Shown here one piece after another: positions 24,089 to 34,367 of a stretch of DNA of 64,000 nucleotides. Made by a program: the position numbers and the translations under genes. Under the pieces are notes generated by a model. The model worked only from the letters and a program-made list of their open reading frames with translations, ran no database searches and had not been told where the DNA came from. This DNA comes from Planktothrix tepida PCC 9214 (GTDB lineage: Bacteria > Cyanobacteriota > Cyanobacteriia > Cyanobacteriales > Microcoleaceae): positions 1,574,078-1,638,077 of the forward strand of contig NZ_LN889782.1 of the NCBI RefSeq assembly GCF_900009145.1, given 5' to 3'. The first letter of the stretch is position 1. Each line of letters begins with the position of its first letter.

Positions 24089-25177
24089 TTAATTTTCTTC
24101 TAATGCCTTTAACAACATTTCTCCCATTTCCTGACACCCGACTAATTTCATGCCCTCAGACATAATATCCCCGGTACGATATCCCTGATCTAATACTTTT
24201 AAAACAGCATTTTCCAACAGATTCGCCGCAACGGGTTGATCTAAACCATAGCGTAACATCATGGCAGCACTGAGGACTTGGGCGAGGGGGTTGGCTTTAT
24301 CCTGACCCGCAATATCCGGTGCTGAACCATGGACGGGTTCAAAGACCCCAGGGCCAGACTCCCCTAAACTGGCTGAAGGTAACATTCCGATACTTCCCGT
24401 TAACATTGCCGCCGCATCGGAGAGAATATCGCCAAATAAGTTCCCCGTGACAATCGTATCAAACTGTTTGGGGGCGCGAACTAACTGCATGGCAGCGTTG
24501 TCAACATATAAATGAGATAATTCGACATCGGGGTATTCTGAGGCGAGGAGGGTAATGCGATCACGCCATAACTGAGAGACATCTAAGACATTCGCCTTAT
24601 CTACAGAACAAAGTCTACCTCGACGCTTCTGGGCGGTTTCAAACCCCACACGACCAATCCGATCAATCTCGGATTCCGTATAGGCCATTGTATTAACGCC
24701 GCGTTTCTCCCCGGTTTCCGTCTGAAAAATTCCCTTGGGTTGTCCAAAATAAATTCCCCCGGTCAGTTCACGGACAACCATAATATCCACCCCTTCTACC
24801 ACTTCTTTTTTTAAAGAAGAGGCATCAATTAAATGGGGTAAAATTGTCGCGGGGCGCAAATTCGCAAATAATTTTAATCCAGCGCGTAACCCCAATAACC
24901 CGGTTTCAGGTCGTTGATGACGGGGTAAATTGTCCCACTTGTAGCCGCCAATGGCCGCCAATAGTACCGCATCACTCTTGAGACACTGTTCTAAGGTTTC
25001 TGCTGGAAGGGGTTCCCCAGTGGCATCTATCGCCGCTCCCCCCATCAACGCTTGATGAAAATCGAAAGTAATGCTGAGTTGTTTTCCAACGACTTTTAAC
25101 GCATCGACAGCCACCGCTATAATTTCAGGGCCGATGCCATCGCCTGGAAGAAGAGTAATGCGGTAGTTTTGACTCAT
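24089..25177 (-). CDS. leuB: 3-isopropylmalate dehydrogenase
   Basis: 362 residues from the ATG at 25177 ([18 protein letters not shown]), not the longer frame to 25195. Isocitrate/isopropylmalate dehydrogenase family; [42 protein letters not shown] and [10 protein letters not shown] are the substrate, metal and NAD regions. Third step of leucine synthesis. Divergent from the universal stress gene. Confidence 0.96.
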   Translation of the reverse strand: MSQNYRITLLPGDGIGPEIIAVAVDALKVVGKQLSITFDFHQALMGGAAIDATGEPLPAETLEQCLKSDAVLLAAIGGYKWDNLPRHQRPETGLLGLRAGLKLFANLRPATILPHLIDASSLKKEVVEGVDIMVVRELTGGIYFGQPKGIFQTETGEKRGVNTMAYTESEIDRIGRVGFETAQKRRGRLCSVDKANVLDVSQLWRDRITLLASEYPDVELSHLYVDNAAMQLVRAPKQFDTIVTGNLFGDILSDAAAMLTGSIGMLPSASLGESGPGVFEPVHGSAPDIAGQDKANPLAQVLSAAMMLRYGLDQPVAANLLENAVLKVLDQGYRTGDIMSEGMKLVGCQEMGEMLLKALEEN

Positions 25178-25379
25178 ATAGCTCGATAGTAACAAAAAAG
25201 ATTAGTTAGACGATGTTGAGCATTGTCAGCGATCGCCCAACCTTTAAATATAGCATTCTTAGGTCAAAAAGTCCGAAATTGGGTTTAAACTAAGATTATA
25301 GGAAATCAATCCCTTTGGGGGCAAAGATTTGAGCTTTTAGCCCATTAGGGAATTAAAACAGATGAAAGAGGACACGGGC

Positions 25380-25853
25380 ATGGAATATCACAAAATTTTA
25401 GTGGCAATTGATCGCACTCCCCAAGCAGAGTATGTCTTTCACCAAGGCTTACAACTGGCTAAACTGTATCAAAGTCAGTTAAAAGTCTTTCATTCTATTA
25501 CTGTATCACCGATGATTTTAGGTTCCCCTGGAGATTTATATGGTCAACGGTTAAACCAGGTGGCACAAATTCAACATGAATTAATTGAACAGGAAATTAA
25601 TGAAGTGGCAGGATGGTTATCAACCTTTGTCAATTATGCTGCACAGCAAGGAATTTCCATTGAAACCGAATATCAAATCGGAGAACCGGGATATTGGATA
25701 CGAGAAATTACGAAAAAATGGGAGGCTGATTTAATCGTAATTGGTAGGCGTAACCGTTCAGAATTAGCCGAATTATTTTTAGGAAGTGTCAGTAATTATA
25801 CGGTGCATCACATTAAATGTTCTGTATTAGTTGTACAGCAACCCGATGATTAG
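25380..25853 (+). CDS. Universal stress protein (UspA family)
   Basis: 157 residues from the ATG at 25380 (product MEYHKILVAIDRTPQAEY); an ATG at 25362 would add six. The ATP-binding signature region is VIGRRNRSELAELFLGSVSN, with G, R and S in fitting positions, ending in CSVLVV. Single-domain cytoplasmic stress protein. Monocistronic. Confidence 0.9.
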   Translation: MEYHKILVAIDRTPQAEYVFHQGLQLAKLYQSQLKVFHSITVSPMILGSPGDLYGQRLNQVAQIQHELIEQEINEVAGWLSTFVNYAAQQGISIETEYQIGEPGYWIREITKKWEADLIVIGRRNRSELAELFLGSVSNYTVHHIKCSVLVVQQPDD

Positions 25854-25945
25854 GCAGACGGGTTGTGGGGTGGGTTGAAAAGGATAGTAAAAACAGCAAT
25901 AATAGAGCAGCAGTCAACCGTTGATTGTAAAAAGCTGGGATTGTT

Positions 25946-27463
25946 TTATTTTTGGGATAAAAACAGTTTATAGGCTGGGTTTTTATTCTCATCCCAATAG
26001 CGATAACCTAAACCGTCTAAAAATGCTTGCCATTCTGCCATTTCTTCAGGGGGAACCTGCATTCCTACCACAATTCTTCCATAGTCTGCGCCATTATTGC
26101 GATAGTGAAATAAACTAATATTCCAGTTTGGACTCATGGAACAAACAAACTTCATTAACGCCCCTGGACGTTCAGGAAATTCAAACCGATAGAGTAATTC
26201 ATGATGGGCTAAACCCGACCGTCCTCCGACCATGTGTCGCAGATGTAATTTAGTTAATTCATCATCGGTTAAATCAATTGTTTTAAATCCATTTTCCTCA
26301 AAATTCTTGATCATTTCTGCTGCATCAGCCCGATTTTTAATCTGCATTCCGACAAAAATATGGGCTTCTTTTTCATCGGCAATTCGATAGTTAAATTCGG
26401 TTAAATTGCGTTTACCAATACATTCACAAAACTTGCGTAAACTGCCAGGTTCTTCAGGAATTGTCACGGCAAAAATAGCCTCTCGACGTTCTCCAAATTC
26501 CGCACGTTCGGCTACAAATCGTAAGCGATCAAAATTCATATTCGCCCCGCAAGCAACAGCAATTAAGGTTTCTCCTTGAATTTGTTCTCGTTCAACATAA
26601 GCCTTTGCTCCCGCAATTGCTAAGGCTCCAGCAGGTTCTAAAATTGAACGAGTATCTTCAAAAACATCTTTAATTGCCGCACAAGTATCATCTGTATCTA
26701 CTAATATAATTTCATCCACATATTCTTGACATAAACGGAAGGTTTCTTCCCCCACTTCTCGCACGGCTACCCCATCCGCAAATAACCCGACTTGTGATAA
26801 CTTAATTCGATGTCCGGCTTTGAGAGATTGTGACATAGCATCGGCATCAACGGGTTCAACTCCGATGATTTTAATTTCAGGACGTAATCGTTTAATATAA
26901 GCGGCAATTCCTGAGATTAATCCCCCGCCACCAATGGCAACAAAAATAGCATGAATGGGTTGTTGATATTGGCGTAAAATTTCCATGCCAATTGTACCTT
27001 GTCCGGCAATCACATGGGGGTCATCAAAAGGGTGAATAAAGGTTAATCCTTTTTCAGCTTCTAATTGACGGGCATAAGCACAAGCTTCATCAAAGGTATC
27101 GCCATATAAAACGACTTCCCCCCCTCTTGCTTTGACGGCATTTACTTTAACTTGAGGGGTGGTTACAGGCATCACAATAATTGCTTTTGTTCCTAATTGA
27201 GACGCACCGAGGGCAACACCTTGGGCATGATTTCCGGCTGATGCGGCAATCACTCCCTGCTTTAATAAATCGGGAGGAAGATGAGCCATTTTGTTATAAG
27301 CTCCCCGCAATTTGAAGGAAAAGACAGACTGCATATCTTCTCGCTTTAAGAGTAATTTATTATTCAGACGGGCGGAGAGGTTAGGAGCGTATTCTAGGGG
27401 TGTTTCTTGGGCAACATCGTAAACACGGGCGGTGAGAATTTGTACTAAGTAGTCGCAAAGCAT
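25946..27463 (-). CDS. ilvA: Threonine ammonia-lyase, biosynthetic
   Basis: 505 residues from the ATG at 27463, the family's usual start (MLCDYLVQILTARVYDVAQE); an upstream TTG is not used. PLP-lysine region SVFSFKLRGAYNKM, glycine loop GGGGLISG, AASAGNHAQGVAL. Two C-terminal ACT-like regulatory units (FAVTIPEEPGSLRKF, YRFEFPERPGALMKF) bind isoleucine. First committed step of isoleucine synthesis. Confidence 0.95.
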   Translation of the reverse strand: MLCDYLVQILTARVYDVAQETPLEYAPNLSARLNNKLLLKREDMQSVFSFKLRGAYNKMAHLPPDLLKQGVIAASAGNHAQGVALGASQLGTKAIIVMPVTTPQVKVNAVKARGGEVVLYGDTFDEACAYARQLEAEKGLTFIHPFDDPHVIAGQGTIGMEILRQYQQPIHAIFVAIGGGGLISGIAAYIKRLRPEIKIIGVEPVDADAMSQSLKAGHRIKLSQVGLFADGVAVREVGEETFRLCQEYVDEIILVDTDDTCAAIKDVFEDTRSILEPAGALAIAGAKAYVEREQIQGETLIAVACGANMNFDRLRFVAERAEFGERREAIFAVTIPEEPGSLRKFCECIGKRNLTEFNYRIADEKEAHIFVGMQIKNRADAAEMIKNFEENGFKTIDLTDDELTKLHLRHMVGGRSGLAHHELLYRFEFPERPGALMKFVCSMSPNWNISLFHYRNNGADYGRIVVGMQVPPEEMAEWQAFLDGLGYRYWDENKNPAYKLFLSQK

Positions 27464-27641
27464 GGAGTTGAACCAAGGCAAGGGGTGACACAGGTTTATT
27501 TTACAGGATTTGGGTCACTATTTCTTATTTTAATAAAAATGGGCGATCACTTAATTTAAAATTTTGCTAAAGGAATGCGGATTTCTAATTTTAATAGAGT
27601 AGGATATTAAGTAACAATTTAGAGGGTTGAGACTCTGATTT

Positions 27642-28949
27642 ATGGATAAATCTATTGTGCAGTTAGTGGATGAACTTCCCGCCGATAATATTACGGTGAA
27701 AGTCTTGAAGGCTATTGATTATTTAATGCCGGGACAGTGGACAAATTTAGTCGGATTTGAGAATAGTATCCGTACTATTACAGGGGAAACCGATACTCAA
27801 ATCATCCAAAAAATTCGAGATCGGGCTGTTGTTTTATATCATGATCCAAAATCGGGTTATCAATCAGCCGTTCAATTATATCAAACCATTGATACGGCTG
27901 ATGTAGCAATGGCAACAGCAGCTTTAGCCAATAAAGTTGGAGAAAAAATCAGCTTTCTGTCTATTTTAAGCAGTATTACGCCTAAACCTGAAGTTACCCA
28001 AAGCTTTGATTTAGTCTTAAAAATTGCGGTTGAGATTATTGCGTTTTGTAAGTTAAATGGCATTCCTCAACCCAACCCTCAAGAATTTGTTAAAGCCCTG
28101 AATAATAATTATCAAGATGCTGCATTAATGCGGATGGTGGCTTTAGTTTGTTTAGATGGAATGTTGCCATTAGGCCCTAACTTCTTGAGTAAAATCCATC
28201 AAACGATTGCTCAATCTGATACCACTATTTTAACCCAGAATCCAGTCTTTTCAGCCTTGAGTAATTTTATTCCAGGGGGGACACCTTCGGATAAATTGGG
28301 TTTTATAACCCAAGGGTTTGATGCAGTTCAGGGTTGGATTAATAATTTAGTGGCTAAAACGGGAATCACCCCCCAATCTATTTTTAATGCTTTGGGAAAT
28401 TCTATCCAAATTGCGGATGATAATTTAGATTTTGTGGCTGCTTTTATTGATCAAAGCACAAATTATTATCAACATACAGGGATTCAAACCGTTGCGCGTA
28501 AAGTAATTTTACAAGCTCAAGAGTCTGTAAAATCGGAATTACCCGCAGCAACTTTACCGATTAATTCTAATCCAGTATCGGGTTCTGTTTCTTCGGGTTC
28601 GACTCAATATAAAGTCGGTCAAACGGTAGAAGTTTGGGATGAAGAGGATGAAGATTGGTATGAATCTACAATCCAAAAAGTCAAAGAAAACGAGTATTAT
28701 ATTCATTATGTTGGTTATGGTTCATCGGATGATGAATGGGTGAATGAAGATGAGGTTCGTGTTCGAGATCATCGGACAACGGATGATAATGGATATGGGC
28801 TGGGTCAAAAGGTGAAAGTTTGGGATGATGAGGAGGAAGAATGGTATTCCGCTATTATTGAAAAAATTGAAGGAGATCAATATTATGTTCATTATATTGG
28901 TTATGATTCTTCCTATAGTGAATGGGTAGACTCAGATGAAATCAGTTAA
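27642..28949 (+). CDS. Protein with two C-terminal Tudor-knot/chromo-like modules
   Basis: 435 residues. About residues 1-300 are helical with no recognised motif. Residues about 322-375 and 385-435 form two repeats: KVGQTVEVWDEEDEDWYES... then YYIHYVGYGSSDDEWV, and KVKVWDDEEEEWYSAIIEK then YYVHYIGYDSSYSEWV. This V-x-V-W-D...W-Y-x-A-x-I...Y-x-V-H-Y-x-G-Y...D-E-W-V pattern is that of Tudor-knot/chromo-barrel proteins, known mainly from eukaryotic chromatin readers, but also present in cyanobacteria. Binding partner unknown. Confidence 0.6.
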   Translation: MDKSIVQLVDELPADNITVKVLKAIDYLMPGQWTNLVGFENSIRTITGETDTQIIQKIRDRAVVLYHDPKSGYQSAVQLYQTIDTADVAMATAALANKVGEKISFLSILSSITPKPEVTQSFDLVLKIAVEIIAFCKLNGIPQPNPQEFVKALNNNYQDAALMRMVALVCLDGMLPLGPNFLSKIHQTIAQSDTTILTQNPVFSALSNFIPGGTPSDKLGFITQGFDAVQGWINNLVAKTGITPQSIFNALGNSIQIADDNLDFVAAFIDQSTNYYQHTGIQTVARKVILQAQESVKSELPAATLPINSNPVSGSVSSGSTQYKVGQTVEVWDEEDEDWYESTIQKVKENEYYIHYVGYGSSDDEWVNEDEVRVRDHRTTDDNGYGLGQKVKVWDDEEEEWYSAIIEKIEGDQYYVHYIGYDSSYSEWVDSDEIS

Positions 28950-29066
28950 CTCATAGTTGAGAATTTGACACAGTAACAATACTAATACAACCCGCCCGGG
29001 CGGGTTTAATTTTATTCTATTAAACTTTTTGATAATCATTCATTCAATTTTAAGCAGTAACATTTT

Positions 29067-29657
29067 TTATAAGTCACTATCAGAAAAAGCCCTAGTATTA
29101 GTTTTTACAGGAACAACGAGCGGGCGACCACTAACCGTATCAATTTTGAAATTAACTATTGTACTACCAGAAGGACAACAGGAAGCGTCAGAATCTCGAT
29201 AACGATCAAATTTTACTATGAATGTCTTTTCTGTTAATAATTTAAAATCTCTAAAAGCTCCATCAAGGCGATATATAATAGTTGTTGGTGATCCGGTTCC
29301 AGCAAAAATACCGTTATGGAATACAAATATTTGAGATTCTGCTAAACGGCATTTTATATCTGTTTGTGATATTGCTAGAAATAGTGTTGTTTTGCCATTA
29401 GTTCTTTTATAGTTTAATAGTTTCCAACCTGCTTGTGTAATAAGACGTTCAGTAGTATTACGAGGAGGTTGAATCATCTTTTGACAATTTTCTGGAATGG
29501 GATATAATTTGGTTTTAGGAATATTAACCCCAGGTTTATTCCAATTTTGGGGGGTGGTTTGATCTAACCACATTTGGCGTTGACCCAATGCGGGAATAGC
29601 CAGACTGAATACAAGAGTTAAAGTTAATCCTAATTTATGGATGATTTTAGTTTGCAT
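29067..29657 (-). CDS. Secreted hypothetical protein
   Basis: 196 residues. N-terminal signal peptide (LGLTLTLVFSLAIPALG, then polar sequence) with a likely cut after ALG. The mature part has four Cys and a conserved-looking strand-rich fold (TLFLAISQTDIKC, IFVFHNGIF, TSxIVNFKIDT). No domain recognised. Probably periplasmic. Confidence 0.6.
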   Translation of the reverse strand: MQTKIIHKLGLTLTLVFSLAIPALGQRQMWLDQTTPQNWNKPGVNIPKTKLYPIPENCQKMIQPPRNTTERLITQAGWKLLNYKRTNGKTTLFLAISQTDIKCRLAESQIFVFHNGIFAGTGSPTTIIYRLDGAFRDFKLLTEKTFIVKFDRYRDSDASCCPSGSTIVNFKIDTVSGRPLVVPVKTNTRAFSDSDL

Positions 29658-29900
29658 AAATATAAATAATTTCTTTACTAAAAATTTTTATTACTAATAC
29701 AAACTTGCCTCAGTTTCTCTAAAATATCAATAGTCATGGGCTGATATTTTGTAAATAATTATTACACAATATAAGCAGTTTCTCAAAAATAAAGATAAAG
29801 ATGAGTATTATCGTTCAAATTTTAATATTTTAAATCAATTGCAGTTATAAGTAATTAAAGAATTTTTAGCCTTTATGAGAACCTATAATCAAGGTTAATC

Positions 29901-29956
29901 GGGGCGGGTTTAGGTAGATTTTTTATGGATATTATCAATTTTTGTGAACCCGCCCC
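29901..29956. repeat. GGGGCGGGTT/AACCCGCCCC inverted repeat
   Basis: 10-bp inverted repeat (29901-29910 and 29947-29956) in the gap before cca. The flanks also match more loosely (TTAATC and GATTAA). MITE-like palindromic repeat. Confidence 0.6.
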
Positions 29957-29968
29957 TACGAGGATTAA

Positions 29969-31213
29969 TTATAATAATTGTTGAGCAAAAGCGATCGCTT
30001 CTTCAATGGTTGTGATTTTACCTTCAATTTGTCCTAACTGAATCTCTAATAAAAGTTCTCCAATTTTAGGACTCGGACGTAAATTTAAGGCTTCCATTAA
30101 TTCATTCCCTGTTAATAACAGTTGGGGATGGGCGACGGGATCATTGGGGTTTAGATAACGATTCATTAAAGGAGAAATACTTTCTAAGGAAAATCCATCG
30201 GCTATTGCACTTACAATTAACGCTGAAAATAATAATCCTAAATTTTGGAATAAAAAATATTGTTCTCTTAGAGATAGCTCTCTGGTTTTTAACAACTTTA
30301 ATTGAGATAAACCTTTTAAAATCGCTAAAGTGCTTTTTAATTCTAATTTACTCAATTTTAACCCTAATAATTCTGTTTCTGCTAAAGTAATATCCTGATT
30401 TAACAAACAAGTTAATTTTGCGATCGCTAAACGGGATATTTTTAAGGTATAGCTCAATTCTTGAGATAATTCAAGTAAAACTTGAGGGTAAATTTCTCCT
30501 ACTTTTATTGCAGATATATCTATTTGAGATAATCGTTTAAACTGCTGGTCTGCACCCTTAAAATAAGGAGAAAGTAAACCAACTTCCCAAGCTTGTTGTA
30601 TCAAAGGTGTTGCATTGGGGGTATTTAATAAATAAACTAACTCGGTGCGAATGCGTTCGACTGCAACCCGACTTAACAACGGTGCAAATTCTTGAATAGC
30701 AGCTTGGGTTTGATCCTCGATTTTAAATCCTAATTGGGCAGCTTGACGATATCCTCTTAATAATCGTAATGGATCATCTTGTAAATTTTCTGGAGAAATC
30801 ATTTTAATTAAACGCCGTTGTAAATCTTCTTGACCCTTGTTAAGATCAATAAAGGTTTGGGTAAACGGATCAAAAGCGATCGCATTAACTGTAAAGTCTC
30901 GTCGGCGTAAATCCTGTTCTAAACTATTTCCTTGGGCTTGAGCAAAGTCAACTGTTACTTGGTCAAAGACAACCCGTGCAATATGCCGTTGAGCATCCAA
31001 CAAAACGAACCCAGCCTGATACTGTTCAGCCAGAGTTCGCGCTGTTTTGACCGCATCTTGTAAGAGGACAAAATCTAAATCTAAAATGGGTGTTGTACGA
31101 CCCATTAACCCGTCTCGAACTGCACCCCCAACCAAATAGGCAGGTTGAGGTAAATCATTCAGTTCAAACGGCCAAGTGGCAGGAGAGAAGACATCGGCTA
31201 AAGCTTCAGGCAT
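29969..31213 (-). CDS. cca: CCA tRNA nucleotidyltransferase / poly(A) polymerase family
   Basis: 414 residues from the ATG at 31213 (MPEALADVFSPATWPFELN); an upstream TTG is not used. Class II nucleotidyltransferase: LVGGAVRDGL with the DxD (DLDFVLL), ERIRTEL, RRDFTVNAIAF and a helical RNA-binding rest with DDPLRLLRGYRQAAQLGF. Adds or repairs CCA ends. Some cyanobacteria have two such genes, one more A-adding, which cannot be told here. Confidence 0.88.
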   Translation of the reverse strand: MPEALADVFSPATWPFELNDLPQPAYLVGGAVRDGLMGRTTPILDLDFVLLQDAVKTARTLAEQYQAGFVLLDAQRHIARVVFDQVTVDFAQAQGNSLEQDLRRRDFTVNAIAFDPFTQTFIDLNKGQEDLQRRLIKMISPENLQDDPLRLLRGYRQAAQLGFKIEDQTQAAIQEFAPLLSRVAVERIRTELVYLLNTPNATPLIQQAWEVGLLSPYFKGADQQFKRLSQIDISAIKVGEIYPQVLLELSQELSYTLKISRLAIAKLTCLLNQDITLAETELLGLKLSKLELKSTLAILKGLSQLKLLKTRELSLREQYFLFQNLGLLFSALIVSAIADGFSLESISPLMNRYLNPNDPVAHPQLLLTGNELMEALNLRPSPKIGELLLEIQLGQIEGKITTIEEAIAFAQQLL

Positions 31214-31322
31214 TGCAACAAAAATCAATGAGATTGTCAAGCAGGTTAAGGCCTACCTACGCTAAATTAGCATCAAAGGGATGGACAAGTTTCACCCTTG
31301 GCAATCACCGAGGAATAGAATC

Positions 31323-31574
31323 ATGTGTATTTGTGTGAATTGTCATTATGTTGATCGCTGTACCACCTACCACGCCGTAGAAACCCAGCATCAAGAACGC
31401 CATTTGACCGAAAACCCCACCTTTGAACCCACCGAACCCACCATTAACGTCAATATCCGCACCCCTAACGACTATGAAATTGAAATGGAATGGGATGTAG
31501 TCGGATGTTTGAGTTTTAAAGAAGAAAACGGTAAATGGGCGAAATTAAGACCCGGGGAGTTAGTTCCGACTTAA
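31323..31574 (+). CDS. ycf34: Ycf34 family protein
   Basis: 83 residues from the ATG at 31323 (MCICVNCHYVDRCTTYHAVE). Cysteines at residues 2, 4, 7 and 13 match the Ycf34 family, known in plastids and cyanobacteria and reported to hold an iron-sulphur centre related to photosynthetic growth. An upstream frame from 31281 is not used. Confidence 0.85.
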   Translation: MCICVNCHYVDRCTTYHAVETQHQERHLTENPTFEPTEPTINVNIRTPNDYEIEMEWDVVGCLSFKEENGKWAKLRPGELVPT

Positions 31575-31607
31575 ACAGTTATCAAGTATCCGCATTATCA
31601 GTTATCA

Positions 31608-31635
31608 GTAGAGACGTGCCATGGCACGTCTGTAC
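31608..31635. repeat. Palindromic interspersed repeat GTAGAGACG type, copy 3
   Basis: GTAGAGACGTGCCATGGCAC then GTCTGTAC, one mismatch in the palindrome. Flanked by STRR heptamers (AGTTATC/CAGTTATCAG at 31590-31607 and 31637-31650), and GTAATTC heptamers follow at about 31700. Confidence 0.75.
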
Positions 31636-31744
31636 CAGTTATCAGTTAATGGTTGAGTTTTAACTGTTAGCTTTGTTAGTTTTTAATAAAACTCTTCCCA
31701 TTCGTAATTCGTAATTCGTAATTCCCTGTTCCCTTCTATAAAAA

Positions 31745-33496
31745 ATGAGTTATTGTTTTAATCCGAATTGTTCTAATCCGCAGAATTTTAGTGATGCTAA
31801 ATTTTGTCAAAATTGTGGATCTAAATTATTGTTGAGTTCTGTTTCTAATGAAGCTGAGTCTGTTGTTTATCGAGGGATTCAATTAATTGGACAGGGGGGA
31901 TTTGGTCGGACATTTTTAGTGGTTGATGAAAGTCAACCCTTAACACCTTATTGTGTGATTAAACAATTTTTTCCCCAAGGGAGTAATGCGAGGAAAGCCA
32001 CAGAATTATTTGAGCAAGAAGCTAAACAATTAAAAATCTTGGGGCAACATCCCCAAATTCCCACAGAGTTAGGTTATTTTGAACAAGACGGCTATCAATA
32101 TTTAGTTCAAGAATTTATTGAAGGAAAAAATTTAGCTCAAGAATTGCAAAAAAAAGGGGTATTTACTGAAGAAAAAATATGGTTTATTTTAAAAGATTTG
32201 TTGCCAATTTTGCAGTTTGTTCATGAAAATAAAGTCATCCATCGAGATATTAAACCCGAAAATATTATTCGTCGGTTTAATACGAAAAAACCGATTGGAA
32301 ATTTAGTTTTAGTAGATTTTGGGGCTGCTAAATTAGTCACCGGGGGAATGTTGCCTAAAACGGGAACCATGATTGGGAGTGCTGCTTATACAGCCCCAGA
32401 ACAATTAATGGGAAAAGCCGTTTTTTCCAGTGATTTATATAGTTTAGGAGTGACTTGTATTCATTTACTGACTAATGTTCCTCCCTTTGATTTATTTGAT
32501 AGTGCAGAAGGAAATTGGGTTTGGCGAGATTATTTAAAAGCACCTGTCAGTGATGAATTAGGATATATTTTAGATAAAATGTTGCAGGGTGCAACCCGTA
32601 ATCGTTACAATTCGGCGGCAGCAATTTTACGCCACATTAATCCTAAACCGGATTATGTTCCAGTAATGCCGGGATTAACAATCAATCCTGAAACGGGATT
32701 TAAACCCTTACCAGAACAGCCTCAATTCATTCAGCCTTCTCCTTCTATTCCGAATATTTCTGATGTTTCTGAACCTGCGGTTTCTGAAGAAAAAGTTCCT
32801 GAATTACCCCCACCAAGACTCTTAAATAAAATCAACCTAATTTCAGGAATTCTTCAAAAGCGTTTAGAGCCCTATGGGATTATTCAGGTGAGCGTCAATC
32901 AAAACCATATCAATCAGTTAACGATTGTTTTAAATCGAGATAAAAATCGCTCTGTAAAATATAAAGAGTTAGTTCCAATTATCGGATATGAATTAACCTA
33001 TTGCCAAATCAATAATCTTGAGAAAGTCAAACTTTTAGGGCGAGTGAATAATCAAAATGTTCCTGAATGGACATCTTTGTTAAAACTAGATCGAAAGACA
33101 AAAATTAGAAATCAAATGATCCGATTTCAGAATCATAAGTTTCTTTGGAAGTTGTTTCAATTGACAACTCGAACGTTTTGGAGCCAGCAAATTAAAAAGA
33201 AAGAATTCTGGCTTGATCTGTTAATGGTTGCCATGATTATCTTTATCTTTAGCGATAAAATTATTATCTTAAAACCCATCATGGCTTTAGTGATTGCGGG
33301 AGGATTTTGGGGTGTTAAACATCAAGTCACTCACACCAATACTCTGCAACTGAATCAACTGTTTGCAACGATTACCACTCTATTTTTAATGTTTGGCTGG
33401 TTAAATTTAAGGATTTGGGCGGACGGAATGTTTGGTATAATCCTAGCGGGCTTGTTTATTTCCATGCCCATCTTTTTTTCCCGCAATCCTTCTTAA
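31745..33496 (+). CDS. Zinc-ribbon Ser/Thr protein kinase with C-terminal membrane region
   Basis: 583 residues. Residues 3-26 hold four Cys (CFNPNC, CQNCG), a zinc ribbon. Kinase domain about 38-310: IGQGGFGRTFLV loop, CVIKQFF lysine, HRDIKPENII, DFGAAKLV, APEQLMG. Then a proline-rich linker and a helical domain with two to four transmembrane helices near the end (LLMVAMIIFIF, IMALVIAGGFW, FATITTLFLMFGWL, MFGIILAGLFISMP). Similar to cyanobacterial SpkB-type kinases. Ligand unknown. Confidence 0.9.
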   Translation: MSYCFNPNCSNPQNFSDAKFCQNCGSKLLLSSVSNEAESVVYRGIQLIGQGGFGRTFLVVDESQPLTPYCVIKQFFPQGSNARKATELFEQEAKQLKILGQHPQIPTELGYFEQDGYQYLVQEFIEGKNLAQELQKKGVFTEEKIWFILKDLLPILQFVHENKVIHRDIKPENIIRRFNTKKPIGNLVLVDFGAAKLVTGGMLPKTGTMIGSAAYTAPEQLMGKAVFSSDLYSLGVTCIHLLTNVPPFDLFDSAEGNWVWRDYLKAPVSDELGYILDKMLQGATRNRYNSAAAILRHINPKPDYVPVMPGLTINPETGFKPLPEQPQFIQPSPSIPNISDVSEPAVSEEKVPELPPPRLLNKINLISGILQKRLEPYGIIQVSVNQNHINQLTIVLNRDKNRSVKYKELVPIIGYELTYCQINNLEKVKLLGRVNNQNVPEWTSLLKLDRKTKIRNQMIRFQNHKFLWKLFQLTTRTFWSQQIKKKEFWLDLLMVAMIIFIFSDKIIILKPIMALVIAGGFWGVKHQVTHTNTLQLNQLFATITTLFLMFGWLNLRIWADGMFGIILAGLFISMPIFFSRNPS

Positions 33497-33505
33497 TTAG
33501 ATTCT

Positions 33506-34168
33506 GTGCAACCGATTTCCTCTCAACCCGTTTATGGTTTAGCCATTCACACCAGTAGTCCTGACCTGGGATTAGCGATTAGTAACTTTCAAGACGTTCA
33601 GCGCAGTCAATCCTGGGCAATAGGACGGGATTTATCCACCCATCTGCATCACTATTTATTAGAGTTTATTCAACCCCAAACTTGGTTAGATTTAGGATGG
33701 ATTACAGTAGCTAAAGGCCCAGGAAGTTTTACTGGAACTCGAATCGGAGTCGTCACCGCCCGCACCTTAGCTCAACAGTTAAATATTCCAGTTTTTGCCA
33801 TTTCTAGTTTAGCGGCGATCGCTTGGAAAGAACAACTTCAACGCAGACAAAATCAGGATGAAAACTTAGTGATTGCATTAGAAATGCGAGCACAACGAGG
33901 TCAACTTTTTGTGGCAATTTATGGTCAAAATCCAGAAACCAATTTCGGCTTAGTTCCCCTTTTAGCGGATAGCGTCATGTCCTCTCAACAGTGGGAACAA
34001 ACCATAGCGTCTTGGCAAACTCCCTATCATCGGGTAAAGGTAGAAGCAGGATTAGGAGAAACCGCCATGCAATTATTAGAATTAGGATATTTAGACTGGA
34101 AATTGGGAAAGCATTCTCACTGGTCAGAAGCATTGCCTTATTATGGACAGCATCCTGTAGAATTCTAA
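33506..34168 (+). CDS. tsaB: tRNA threonylcarbamoyladenosine biosynthesis protein TsaB
   Basis: 220 residues from a GTG at 33506, nine bases after the kinase stop. ASKHA fold with IHTSSPDLGLAI and the family block VAKGPGSFTGTRIGVVTART. Acts with TsaD and TsaE to make t6A37 in tRNA. Short spacing suggests cotranscription with the kinase. Confidence 0.9.
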   Translation: MQPISSQPVYGLAIHTSSPDLGLAISNFQDVQRSQSWAIGRDLSTHLHHYLLEFIQPQTWLDLGWITVAKGPGSFTGTRIGVVTARTLAQQLNIPVFAISSLAAIAWKEQLQRRQNQDENLVIALEMRAQRGQLFVAIYGQNPETNFGLVPLLADSVMSSQQWEQTIASWQTPYHRVKVEAGLGETAMQLLELGYLDWKLGKHSHWSEALPYYGQHPVEF

Positions 34169-34367
34169 GAGAATTCTCATTTTAACCCTCCCTTAAATAA
34201 AAGCCTGTTTTAAATAACTTCTTATGAACAAATGACAATTTACTGTTAAAGTTAAGCCAGAGTGTTTTTAACATCAGAGTTCATTGATTAGCTAATCAGG
34301 CTATTATTTGATGGGTCTATAGATTGTATCCTGAAATTTCCCTTGTTAAGGGAAATAGGGACTTGTG

